Of a stretch of 9,751 nucleotides of DNA, positions 1-7,787 are shown piece after piece (positions within the stretch are counted from its first letter, which is position 1; the number at the start of each line of letters is the position of its first letter). Location of the stretch: positions 1 to 9,751 of the forward strand of contig CAYJXJ010000175.1 of assembly GCA_964374095.1 (NCBI GenBank). Direction: 5' to 3'. Position numbers and translations under genes: made by a program. The notes under the pieces were generated by a model. It did no database searches and had not been told where the DNA came from. It saw only the letters and a list, made by a program, of their open reading frames with translations. Source of the DNA: CAYJXJ01 sp964374095 (GTDB taxonomy: Bacteria > Elusimicrobiota > Elusimicrobia > UBA1565 > UBA9628).

Positions 1-34
1 GCACCTGCACGTCTCGCTCAAGGAGAAATCCTAG
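1..34 (+). CDS. 3' end of an upstream gene (partial)
   Basis: Only the last ten codons are inside the window. Reading from base 2, the sequence gives HLHVSLKEKS followed by TAG at 32-34. Nine of these ten codons end in G or C, as expected for a real gene in this GC-rich DNA, whereas the other two forward frames show no such bias. The alternating hydrophobic pattern (LHVSL) looks like a terminal beta strand. The fragment is too short to name a product. Confidence 0.35.
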   Translation, partial: HLHVSLKEKS

Positions 35-59
35 GACACGCGGCCCGCCCCGCCCGGCC

Positions 60-88
60 TTGACGCGTAGGCTTGGGCATGCTATACT
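60..88 (+). promoter_or_regulatory. sigma70-type promoter of the toxin-antitoxin operon
   Basis: TTGACG at 60-65 and TATACT at 83-88 are separated by exactly 17 bases, which is close to the ideal housekeeping promoter. The predicted transcription start is near 95. This places the upstream in-frame ATG at 89 in or before the start site, and favours ATG 122 as the antitoxin start. Confidence 0.75.
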
Positions 89-89
89 A

Positions 90-118
90 TGCATCATAAC
101 GATTCACATAGTGATGCA
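90..118. promoter_or_regulatory. inverted-repeat operator candidate for antitoxin autoregulation
   Basis: TGCATCA at 90-96 and its exact reverse complement TGATGCA at 112-118 are separated by 15 bases. The half-site centres are therefore 22 bases apart, about two helical turns. The repeat abuts the -10 box and covers the predicted start of transcription, where a bound repressor would block the operon. Ribbon-helix-helix antitoxins of the FitA type bind paired half-sites of this general kind (the gonococcal FitA half-sites, as I recall them, are TGCTATCA-like). Binding here is inferred, not shown. Confidence 0.55.
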
Positions 119-121
119 CAA

Positions 122-382
122 ATGCTCCACTCATTAAAGGCCATCACACTTCGCAATGTCCCCCCTCAAGTGGCCCGTCTCATCCTTGAGACGGCCAAGC
201 GGCAGCATTCCAGCCTGAATATGGCCGTCATTTCCCTGATCGAGAAGCTCCTTCCTCGGCGGGAGGCCGCAGACCACCATGACCTGGACCACCTGATCGG
301 GTCTTGGTCCGCCAAGGAGGCCGCGGCCTTCGATCGGGAGATCGAGCTCCAACGCCGCATCGAGCCCGACCTCTGGGCCTGA
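122..382 (+). CDS. FitA/VapB-like ribbon-helix-helix antitoxin
   Basis: This 86-residue protein is the antitoxin of a type II toxin-antitoxin pair: it binds and neutralises the PIN toxin encoded next to it and, by family knowledge, represses its own promoter. Residues 6-14 (KAITLRNVP) form the DNA-reading beta strand. Two helices follow at about 14-28 and 33-44, with the turn HSSLN between them, which is the ribbon-helix-helix layout. The tail, about 55-86, carries the acidic/aromatic IGSWS...FDREIELQRRIEPDLW segment typical of toxin-wrapping tails in FitA-like antitoxins. An ATG at 89 is in frame but lies at the -10 box, so ATG 122 is chosen; no good ribosome-binding site precedes either. 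The first 150 bases of the operon are more AT-rich than the flanks, consistent with horizontal gain. Family assignment is firm; the exact name (FitA, VapB, StbC-like) is not. Confidence 0.85.
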   Translation: MLHSLKAITLRNVPPQVARLILETAKRQHSSLNMAVISLIEKLLPRREAADHHDLDHLIGSWSAKEAAAFDREIELQRRIEPDLWA

Positions 383-780
383 TGCGGCTGCTCCTCGATA
401 CCTCGGCTTACTCGGCGATGCTGCGCGGTCATCCGGAGGTGGCGGCCCGCGTGCGCGGCGCGCGCGAGCTTTGGCTCAATCCCGTCGTCATCGGCGAACT
501 GCTGGCGGGTTTTCGGAAAGGCGCGAAAACCGCCGAGAACGAACGCGGGCTGTCCTCCTTCCTAGCGTCGCCGCGGGTCTTCGTGGCCGACATCGACCGC
601 GAGACCGCCGACCGCTACGCCGTCATCCTCGGATTGCTGCGTCGCGCGGGAACACCGGTCCCCGTCAACGACCTCTGGATCGCGGCGACCGCGATGCAGC
701 ACGGGTTTCGGCTCGTGACGACCGACGCCCACTTCCGGACCGTCCCGACCCTCTTGGCGGACATCATCGCCGTCGCCTAG
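382..780 (+). CDS. FitB/VapC-like PIN-domain toxin (putative ribonuclease)
   Basis: This 132-residue protein is a PIN-domain toxin, a Mg/Mn-dependent RNase that family members use to cut tRNA or other RNA in the cytoplasm when the antitoxin is lost. The acidic catalytic set is visible: D6 in LLLDTSAYSAM, E39 in VIGELLAGF, D97 in PVNDLWIAATA and D115 in LVTTDAHF. The length is normal for FitB/VapC. Its ATG (382-384) shares one base with the antitoxin TGA (380-382), so translation is probably coupled; there is no separate ribosome-binding site of note. An in-frame extension back to 304 would run through the antitoxin gene and is not needed. No key residue is missing, so the toxin looks functional. 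The RNA target cannot be read from sequence. Confidence 0.9.
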   Translation: MRLLLDTSAYSAMLRGHPEVAARVRGARELWLNPVVIGELLAGFRKGAKTAENERGLSSFLASPRVFVADIDRETADRYAVILGLLRRAGTPVPVNDLWIAATAMQHGFRLVTTDAHFRTVPTLLADIIAVA

Positions 781-785
781 CGGCC

Positions 786-851
786 GGGCCATAAGGCCCC
801 GCCCCCCTAGGCCCTACGCCTCTGGTCCGGTTCTTAATGGGAAGCAATAAT
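786..851 (+). promoter_or_regulatory. conserved upstream module and promoter, copy A
   Basis: The stretch holds GGGCCATAAGGCCC (786-799, a 5-bp stem with an ATAA loop), TAGGCCCTACGCCTCTGG (808-825, AGGC and GCCT arms around 5 bases) and a -10-like AATAAT (846-851). A very similar arrangement lies at 9334-9400, with the same 20-base gap between the GCCTCTGG end and the -10 box. A poor -35 match, CTGGTC at 822-827, would sit 18 bases before the -10. The first hairpin could also help end toxin transcription, but it has no T-run. I infer a promoter with a bound activator or structured leader; the regulator is unknown. Confidence 0.5.
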
Positions 852-859
852 ATCGCGCC

Positions 860-2482
860 ATGCCCCCACCGGGCGACGCGCCGCTCTTTGTATACTTGCC
901 CAGAGTACTCATACTCTCATGCCTGTGCCTGACCGGCGCCCTATTCCCCCCTCCGGCCTCCGCGCAAAGGCTGCGCGTCTCTCGAACCGTCCGCCCCATG
1001 ACGCCGGGGGTGATGCCCTCGGTTCAGGCCGCCGCGGCCGCGGTCCTGGTCAGGCCCAACGCCATGCTCCCCGCTCTGCCGCTCCCGACTCCCGCCCCCG
1101 CGCTTGCGCCGGTCTTGGCCCCGGGTCCGGCCGCGCCCGGCTCTAATGGTCTCACGGCCTTCGACGCCGCGCAACCGCGGGCGGACCCCGCCGTCCTCCA
1201 CGGCCTCGAGGCGTGGGCCCAGGCCATGGCCGGCCCCCAGGCCCTGCCTGAGCTTGAGCTCGAGGGACTCTACTCGGGAGCGGCCGTCCTGCCTCAGGGG
1301 CCTCTCGCGGATGGGAGCTTGGAAACCGCGGGGTCCGGGGGGACTCTCCGCCCTCAGTCCCGCTTTCGCCGCCCCCCCGCCCGGCCGGCGCGGATGGAGA
1401 TTCCAGGACCAGGCCCCAGCGGCTCGGCGGGATTTCTGCGCTCCGCGCTCCAGGCCCTGATGCCTAAATCCGACCCCCTGCCGGAGGCTCTGCGCAGCCG
1501 GGACATGGGGCTTACCAACGATCTGCTGGCCGCGGCGCGGCGGCTCTGGGCGCTCGTGGACGAGAAGGCCGCCCCCGCGGCCGAGGCCCTGGCCCTGCAC
1601 CTCTTCGCGGGACAGTTCGCGCTCGCGCGCAAGGACCTCGCCGAGCTGGCCTCCGGCGGCGTAACGGTCGGCGACGCGGAGCTTACCGAGTACCTCCATC
1701 TGACCGACAAGCTCCGGGAAAAAGTCCCGGCGCGGGACATCCCGGCCGCTCAGGCCCTGGCCGCCGCGGTCGAGGCGGTCCTCGCCGGCGCCGGAGGCGA
1801 CCCTTTCCAGGTCCAGGCCCGCCTGCGCGGCTTGCTCCAAGGGATCGAATCCAAGAGCATCCCCAAACCCCTCTCCCGCTTCCAGGTGACCTTGTCCAAG
1901 AGAGCCTCGCATCTGGCCCGGGCGCACGGCGAAGCCCGAAAGGGCGCGGCCACCGGTCCGGTCCAGGCCTTCGAGGACTGCTGGGTCCGGGCCATCTATG
2001 ATCTGCCCATCGCGGCCCTGGAGCCTTTGCGCAAGGCCATGACTTACGAGCGGTTCCTCGACCGGGTGGGCGCGGAGTTCCCGGGCAAGGATTTCAAGAC
2101 CGACGGCTTGAACGTGGCCGAGTTTCCGCGCCTGATGTCTCGCATGGGTTTCAAGGCCGCCAGCCGGATCGCGACCCAGAACGAGCTTGAGGAAGCCCTC
2201 GCAAGCCGCGGTCCTCTGCTCGCCGGCGTGGGCTGGTACAATCGGGATGTCTCCGAGATCCCCCACGAGGAAGCCCTGCGGCACTGGACGACCCATGCGT
2301 TCGTCATCACCGCAGCCAAGGGCCCGGCCGGAGCGCGGGAGTATGTGGTGAGAGACTCCCTGCTGCCTCACGAGACGCGCTACACCTTCGCGGAGCTGGG
2401 CCTCATGCAGCTTCTGATCTACGAGATTTCGGCGGACTCAACATCCGGCGAGACCCTGCGGCGCTTCCTCGGCGCTATTTGA
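860..2482 (+). CDS. exported protein with C-terminal C39-like (papain-fold) cysteine peptidase domain
   Basis: The protein has 540 residues. A hydrophobic signal sequence ends with a signal-peptidase I-like ASA|Q site at 35/36. Residues 36-190 are low-complexity and rich in Pro, Ala and Gly; residues about 205-365 look helical; residues about 366-540 look like a papain-fold peptidase. In that domain Q369 (oxyanion hole) precedes C374 in PVQAFEDCW, H479 lies in TTHAFVIT and D499 in YVVRDSLLP, the order and spacing seen in C39-like peptidases. Known C39 enzymes cut leader peptides or process exported proteins; the substrate here is unknown. ATG 860 lies only 8 bases after the -10 box (leaderless?), and an in-frame TTG at 896 would give a cleaner signal peptide starting MPRVLILS. 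The gene ends 8 bases inside the convergent giant gene. The domain call rests on motif spacing only, so the peptidase role is moderate confidence. Confidence 0.75.
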   Translation: MPPPGDAPLFVYLPRVLILSCLCLTGALFPPPASAQRLRVSRTVRPMTPGVMPSVQAAAAAVLVRPNAMLPALPLPTPAPALAPVLAPGPAAPGSNGLTAFDAAQPRADPAVLHGLEAWAQAMAGPQALPELELEGLYSGAAVLPQGPLADGSLETAGSGGTLRPQSRFRRPPARPARMEIPGPGPSGSAGFLRSALQALMPKSDPLPEALRSRDMGLTNDLLAAARRLWALVDEKAAPAAEALALHLFAGQFALARKDLAELASGGVTVGDAELTEYLHLTDKLREKVPARDIPAAQALAAAVEAVLAGAGGDPFQVQARLRGLLQGIESKSIPKPLSRFQVTLSKRASHLARAHGEARKGAATGPVQAFEDCWVRAIYDLPIAALEPLRKAMTYERFLDRVGAEFPGKDFKTDGLNVAEFPRLMSRMGFKAASRIATQNELEEALASRGPLLAGVGWYNRDVSEIPHEEALRHWTTHAFVITAAKGPAGAREYVVRDSLLPHETRYTFAELGLMQLLIYEISADSTSGETLRRFLGAI

Positions 2483-5400
2483 GGCCCGCGGCCTTCCCGT
2501 CGAGCTCGGCCGCCTTGTCCATGCGGCCCCTCCAATTCTCGAGGGCGGCGTCGAGTATCTTGATCTCCTTCTGGGCCGCCTTTTCAAAGGCCTCGATGGT
2601 CTCCTTGGGAAGCCCCCGGCGCCGCATCCCCTCCGTGCCCAGCCGGGTCCCCTCCAGGAGCCGCGCCTTCTGGGCCGCGACATAGTCGACAATCTTCTGG
2701 ATTTTGGCCGTGTCGGCGGCATAGACGTCGACGTTATTGACGCTGGTCTTGACGCTGGTCTCGACCGCGGTGAACATGTCGCCCGGCACTCCTCCCTGCT
2801 CCCGAAGCACCCGCTCCGCGCGGTAGAGGTCGCGGGAATTCTCCAGGATCTCCCGCATCACCTGGTCGCGGGGGCCCCGAAGGCGGGTCTTCATGATCTG
2901 ATTGAAGGCGGTGTTGTTGAGGATCTCCCCGCGGATGAAGAAGAGCACGTCCGGGTTGGTCTCCAGGGGTTTGGCCGGGTCGATCTTGACCCCCTTGTCC
3001 TTGAGCATCTGGGCGACGCTCTCCAGGGTCCAGCCCTTGCGGTACATCCATTCCCCGACGTCGAACTGGAAGTAGTCCTTGTAGAAGTCCGCGTTGATGC
3101 GGTTCTCGTGGAAGGCCGTCCCCATCGCGGAGCGGATGGGAACGTCCTTGATGTCGGCGAAGGTCTTGGGGAGGGTCTCGTAAAGCTCGTAGATGGCCTG
3201 GCGGCGGACCTGCGCGTCGTCGAACCCGGGGTTCTCGGCCTTGACCTTCTTCATCAAGTCCGCCAAGGCTCGCTGCTTTTCCGGAAACCAGCCCTTGCCG
3301 GCCGCGTCGAGCGCCTCGTAGAAATCCGCCTGGGTCTTGCCGCCGCCCCGGAAGTCGTTGCCCTTGGCGATCTTGACGTAGACCTTCGGCATGAGGTGGG
3401 CGGGCACGCCCACGGCGTCGCGCAGATAGGCGAGGTAGGCGATCATGGTGCGGTGGTGCATGTCGGTCACCCACACGCGCCCCGACGGGTCCACCCAGGC
3501 CTCGATACCCTCGGGATTTCCGTCCTTGTCGAATTTCACCTTGAACTTGTTCTCCCGCATGTATTTGGCGAGGGCCTCCGGCGTCGGCTTCATTTCCCCG
3601 CTCAGGGAGTCGCGAAACAGGTCGGTCTCTTGATACTCCCCCGTCTTCTTCTTGATGTGGTCCTCGATATGGGACTTGGCCTGGCCCTTGAGCTGGGTGA
3701 TCTGGGTCTCGACGTTCTGCCTCCCCAGGCCCGCCTGCGTCCCGCCCAACTTGGTGGGCTCCATCGGCACGACGAGATCCGAGAGGCCGCCTTCGGCGAG
3801 AAACTCGGTCGAGTCCGCCCCTCGGCGCGCGACCCGCTCGCCGGCCTGCCCCCGCAGGGCGACCGGCGCGTTGGGATTGACCACCGGCTTTTCGACGGGC
3901 TTGACCTCCGGCTGACTTACCGGGACCGGGCGCTCGAGCTCCGCCAGTATCTCCGGGGTCAGGCGGACCGCCTCGGCCTCGCCGAGCGCCCGGACCCGCT
4001 CCTCGATGGCGGCCCGCTGCTTGGAGGCCTTGCGCGCCCCCTGCACCGCGACCGCGGCGAAGCCGAAGTCGGCGACCATCTGCGAGCCGGTGCGCACCGC
4101 CTTGGCGCGGTCATGGCTGTTGAGGGCGTCGGCGAACTCCAGGGCGTTGTCGGCCCCGCCCGTCACCCACATCCCGGTCATGAAGGGGGTGACCACGGAC
4201 TCAGCGCCCCCGGCCAGGGTGATGCCGCGCGCGGCCCAGCCCGAGAACTTCGCGGGATCAAGCGCCGCGGCGCGGGAAAGGCCCGCCGTGGCGAGCAAAA
4301 GCGGCAGGTTCTCGGCCGTCCCCTCGGCGAAGGTCATGGCTCCGCCGCAGACCGCGGTCAACACCGAGGCCACGCACCCGCTCCCCGGCTCCTCCCCGAT
4401 GGCCGCGATCCGCTCGCCGTAGCTGCCTGCGCCGAAATGCTTGAGGGCCTGGACCCGGTGCTTGGCCGTGATCGGCGCGCTCATCATATCGTTGTACTTG
4501 GAGAGCTCGGTGGTTTGGGTGGTGATGCCCTGCTTGCGCAGCTCGTACTCGCGCATCTTGCGGACCTCGGCGTCGAGTATGTTGCGGGCGCCGGGGCTCA
4601 TCCCGGCCACGAAATCCTCCTCGTCGACGGCCGCGTGCATGATCGGATTCTTGAAGTAGGTCGCCGCGGCCTCCACCTCGTAGGTCTCCGAGCCCGTGGC
4701 GCTGATGGCGAATTGCCCGGCGCCCACGATGCCGGTGTAGACGGTCTTGCCCACCACCCCGAGGGCCTCGACCGCGTGCCCGAGGATGGGCGCATTGTGG
4801 AAAGCTTTGGTCAGGCGGGCCAGGGCCGAGGTGCCCGGGATGTCCTCCTTGACCTCGCCCTTGACCTCGAAGCCCCCGTACCCCGGTACCGTCTCGGGTG
4901 CGGGGTTGGGACCCGGATCTCTCCAGCAAATCACGCCCCACTGATAAACCTTCTTGTCCGAGCCCAAGCCTCCTTTCTCCGTGTGCTCCAGGTCGTAACC
5001 CCAAGTCAAATGTGAACAATACAAAAACCTCCTGAGGTACTCGTGCTGGCGCCGGGGGTCGCTCTCGAGGACCTTGCCGAGGGAGTCATACTTGGCGGTG
5101 GAAGTGACGACCAGCGCGCGTCCGAATTTCTCCTTGTTGAAGGGCGTGGATTCCCTGAAGTACGCCGTGTCGACAACGCGGGTCCCATCGGCCCGCTCCT
5201 TGATCATCTCCAGGCCGCCGTCGGCCCTCAGGACGAGGCGAACGCTCTTGAAGGTCTTTGGCTCACCCTCCAGCGCGTCCCTGATGAAGGCCCACAGCAT
5301 CCCCTTGAACTCGCGGGTGGGATCATCGACACCCATGACCTTGAGGATCTCCGCGGCCACGGTCCAAGCATGCTCCTTGTGGATGTCGACCTGAAAGCCG

Positions 5401-7757
5401 AGGGACTTGCCGCCCGGATCGATGACCTCGGTAATGTTCGGGCTGATGGCGCGCAGCCGCGTCCCGTCGGCCAAGCGGGCCTCCTCGATTTTCGCCTTGC
5501 CCCGGGGGTCGACCTTGAGGGTCTGGGTCACGCCGTCTTCCTTCCGGTAGATGGTCAAAGTCGAGGAGCCGTCGGCCCCGAATTCCCTGATCTCGCTGCC
5601 CTTGGGCCCGTGGATGGAGTGGCGGACCGGAAGGCCGGTGCGGGGATCGTTCATCGTCAACATGATCACGGCCGCCTCGCCGGTCCCGCGCACGACCTGC
5701 TCCGAGACCACGACGCCGTCCGTGAGCCTGGTCTCGACTTGCTCGAAAGCCCCGTCCCTGCCGCGCTTGGTCAGAAGCTGATAAGCGATCTGCCCCGCCG
5801 GATCGAAGTCGGTCTTGACGTCCAGCCGGTCGCCGGCCCCGGTGATCTGGAAACCGTTGACGAGCCGTCCCGCGCCGTCGAACTCTCCCTCGATCGTGTT
5901 ATCCCCATCCCGCACGGCGCGCAAGCTCCCGTCCGGAGCATAGAACCGCGCGACAGTCCGCTCCTTGCCCTCGATGGTCCTGATCTCGACGATGGAGCTC
6001 TTGTCGAAGGCCTCGAAACGGCGCCCCCGGTCGGTCTCGATCATGAGGCCCCGGCCGTGCTCGCCGTAGTCCTGCACCACGACGCGCGAGACCGTCACCG
6101 GCCCGCCGTCCAATTGGAAGTCCCGGCTGGACATCCCCAACTCCTCGAGCGTCAGTACGGTCCCCGCGGGAGTCACGGGGAGGCTCTCCCTGCGGAACTT
6201 CTGGAGGTCCCCCCGGGCCGCGGCCAGGCCCTTGGATGCCAGCTCAACGGCGGCCTGGTCCTGCGCCAACTCGGCCAGGGCGCGCTTGACCGCGGGACTG
6301 TCCTTGCCTCCCAGGAGCCTCCAATCCTCCTCCGTCAGGCCCGAGGGGTCCCGCTCGAGCTTTTCGAGAAGGCCGGGGTGGCTCCAGAGCGCCTGGGCCG
6401 CGGCGGGGTCCTTCTGGAGACCTGCCACCAGTCCCGTGTTGAGCGAGAGGCGGGCTTGGTCCTGGAAGTCCGCGGCCGCCGTCTTGTCCAGGAGGGCCTT
6501 TCGCAGCGCGGCCGCGGCGGCCGGGTCGCGCTCCCGATCCAGGGCCGCGATGGATTCGGAGAGCGACTTTCGCAACGGGGAGCCGGGCGGCAAGGTCAGC
6601 GCCAGGCCGCGCGCGGCCTTCTCCATTTCCTGGGTCCGCGCCTCCACGTTATGGCGGTAAACCGTCTCGAGCGCCTTTTCGACCAGGGCCGGCGGTATCG
6701 GATCAACGGGCAGGCCCGAGGCCATGAGAACCCTGCGAGTTTCCAGCAAGGCCATGGCCGCCGCCACGCTCAACGTTCCCGGAGGAGGCTCCGAACCCGC
6801 GAGCTTGGCGCCGTCCTTCACCTCCGGGGGCGGGGGAGGCTTGAGTCTGCTCCACAGGGCCTGAAGCTGGGTCAGGTTGGGATTCTCCCGCTGGGTGTAG
6901 AGGCTCTCGTCGAAGCGCTTGATCCCCTCCTGGATTCGGACCTGGGAGTCGGGCGGAGCCCGCGCCCCCAGCACGGTCATGCGCGAGAGCAAGTCGCCGA
7001 AGACGCGGGCATCACTCGGGGAGACCTGTCCCACGTTGACGCTCAGGTTGTCGAAAATCCGCGAGAGGTCTTCGGCGGCCAGCGTCCGCAAGCCAGCCTC
7101 CCCCGAACCCAGTCCCTTCTCGATTTTGTCCAGGTCGGCCTTGAGGGCGCGCAGATCCAGAGGCTTTCCCGCGGCCGCCAACTCATCGAGCTTCTTCTTG
7201 GCCTTGAAGCTTCGCCAGAGGGCCCAGATCTCCTCGATGCTCAGCCTCCGCTGGGTTTCGGTCGATAGGAAGTCGTACCCGGCCATGTGGGGCCCCCACT
7301 TGGCCTTGGCCTCCTTGAAGACCTCCGGATAGAGCCCCTTTTTCGCCGCTTCCCGCAACTCCAGGAAGTCCCTCCAGCGCATCTCGGCTTCCAGGAGTCC
7401 CGGCGCGTCGCGAGGCCTGGAAAAATCCAGTCGCATCGAATCGGTACGGTCCCGCCAGGACAGCACCGGGGCGCTGCGCAGGCTCAGGATGTACTTCCGG
7501 AGGTCCGGGTAGGCGGCGGCTCTCTTCTCAAGGGCGGCCAACTCGTCGTCCAGGACCAGGGAGGCTTTCAGGCGCTGCGGCTCATCCATGGACTGGGCGT
7601 CGTCACCCCACTGGCGCGCCTTGTCTCTAAAGGCGTACGCCTCCTCGCGGAGGGCCTTCTCGTCCTCGGCACGAACCAGCGTGGAAGGCCCCAGGCTGAT
7701 AACCGCCAGGATGGAAGGGAGAACGCGCCAGGGGAGCCGATGTATGAATTCCAGCAT
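2475..7757 (-). CDS. giant exported multidomain protein with C-terminal ParBc_2-like domain (putative polymorphic-toxin-type effector)
   Basis: The protein has 1760 residues. Residues 1-30 form a Sec signal peptide (cleavage VRA|ED). Residues 31 to about 520 are charged and Ala/Leu-rich, apparently helical, with a run of five prolines near 307. Residues about 523-800 are beta-rich with repeated turns such as YAPDGSL, FDGAGRL, FDPAGQI, VDPRGK and IDPGGK, reminiscent of RHS/YD repeats but irregular. Residues about 985-1200 contain Gly/Ala-rich hydrophobic stretches that could insert into or cross a membrane. A Pro/Val linker lies near 1275-1295. Residues about 1345-1575 resemble the ParBc_2 putative-nuclease family: VDPSGRVWVTDMHHRTM with D1432, H1434, H1435 and R1436, then VYVKIA, GKGWF and a DVPIRSAMG...DYFQFDVGEW segment. 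A helical tail of about 185 residues follows. Only four cysteines are present (914, 944, 1128, 1137). GAGG five bases before ATG is the ribosome-binding site. The nuclease or toxin role is inferred; a structural or surface role is possible. No immunity gene is recognised. Confidence 0.85.
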   Translation of the reverse strand: MLEFIHRLPWRVLPSILAVISLGPSTLVRAEDEKALREEAYAFRDKARQWGDDAQSMDEPQRLKASLVLDDELAALEKRAAAYPDLRKYILSLRSAPVLSWRDRTDSMRLDFSRPRDAPGLLEAEMRWRDFLELREAAKKGLYPEVFKEAKAKWGPHMAGYDFLSTETQRRLSIEEIWALWRSFKAKKKLDELAAAGKPLDLRALKADLDKIEKGLGSGEAGLRTLAAEDLSRIFDNLSVNVGQVSPSDARVFGDLLSRMTVLGARAPPDSQVRIQEGIKRFDESLYTQRENPNLTQLQALWSRLKPPPPPEVKDGAKLAGSEPPPGTLSVAAAMALLETRRVLMASGLPVDPIPPALVEKALETVYRHNVEARTQEMEKAARGLALTLPPGSPLRKSLSESIAALDRERDPAAAAALRKALLDKTAAADFQDQARLSLNTGLVAGLQKDPAAAQALWSHPGLLEKLERDPSGLTEEDWRLLGGKDSPAVKRALAELAQDQAAVELASKGLAAARGDLQKFRRESLPVTPAGTVLTLEELGMSSRDFQLDGGPVTVSRVVVQDYGEHGRGLMIETDRGRRFEAFDKSSIVEIRTIEGKERTVARFYAPDGSLRAVRDGDNTIEGEFDGAGRLVNGFQITGAGDRLDVKTDFDPAGQIAYQLLTKRGRDGAFEQVETRLTDGVVVSEQVVRGTGEAAVIMLTMNDPRTGLPVRHSIHGPKGSEIREFGADGSSTLTIYRKEDGVTQTLKVDPRGKAKIEEARLADGTRLRAISPNITEVIDPGGKSLGFQVDIHKEHAWTVAAEILKVMGVDDPTREFKGMLWAFIRDALEGEPKTFKSVRLVLRADGGLEMIKERADGTRVVDTAYFRESTPFNKEKFGRALVVTSTAKYDSLGKVLESDPRRQHEYLRRFLYCSHLTWGYDLEHTEKGGLGSDKKVYQWGVICWRDPGPNPAPETVPGYGGFEVKGEVKEDIPGTSALARLTKAFHNAPILGHAVEALGVVGKTVYTGIVGAGQFAISATGSETYEVEAAATYFKNPIMHAAVDEEDFVAGMSPGARNILDAEVRKMREYELRKQGITTQTTELSKYNDMMSAPITAKHRVQALKHFGAGSYGERIAAIGEEPGSGCVASVLTAVCGGAMTFAEGTAENLPLLLATAGLSRAAALDPAKFSGWAARGITLAGGAESVVTPFMTGMWVTGGADNALEFADALNSHDRAKAVRTGSQMVADFGFAAVAVQGARKASKQRAAIEERVRALGEAEAVRLTPEILAELERPVPVSQPEVKPVEKPVVNPNAPVALRGQAGERVARRGADSTEFLAEGGLSDLVVPMEPTKLGGTQAGLGRQNVETQITQLKGQAKSHIEDHIKKKTGEYQETDLFRDSLSGEMKPTPEALAKYMRENKFKVKFDKDGNPEGIEAWVDPSGRVWVTDMHHRTMIAYLAYLRDAVGVPAHLMPKVYVKIAKGNDFRGGGKTQADFYEALDAAGKGWFPEKQRALADLMKKVKAENPGFDDAQVRRQAIYELYETLPKTFADIKDVPIRSAMGTAFHENRINADFYKDYFQFDVGEWMYRKGWTLESVAQMLKDKGVKIDPAKPLETNPDVLFFIRGEILNNTAFNQIMKTRLRGPRDQVMREILENSRDLYRAERVLREQGGVPGDMFTAVETSVKTSVNNVDVYAADTAKIQKIVDYVAAQKARLLEGTRLGTEGMRRRGLPKETIEAFEKAAQKEIKILDAALENWRGRMDKAAELDGKAAGLK

Positions 7758-7787
7758 TCGGGCCTCGGGGGATGCCGTTCCTTAATT

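Noticed and set aside
304..381. Upstream extension of the toxin to ATG 304
   Set aside because: The extension overlaps the antitoxin gene, encodes an Arg/Gly-rich stretch and would precede the canonical PIN start MRLLLDTSAY at 382.
941..2371. Long reverse open frame opposite the C39-like peptidase gene
   Set aside because: Arg/Gly-rich shadow of the forward gene with no signal, motif or promoter.
2737..2760. Perfect tandem duplication of the 12-mer TTGACGCTGGTC
   Set aside because: It lies inside the giant gene and encodes a simple TSVK/TSVN repeat; a local in-frame duplication with no sign of regulatory use.
3108..7268. Long forward open frames at 3108-5015 and 5043-7268, opposite the giant gene
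   Set aside because: Their translations are rich in R, G, H, D and L with no recognisable domain, as expected for antisense frames of GC-rich coding DNA; the reverse-strand frame shows a signal peptide, domains, promoter and ribosome-binding site.
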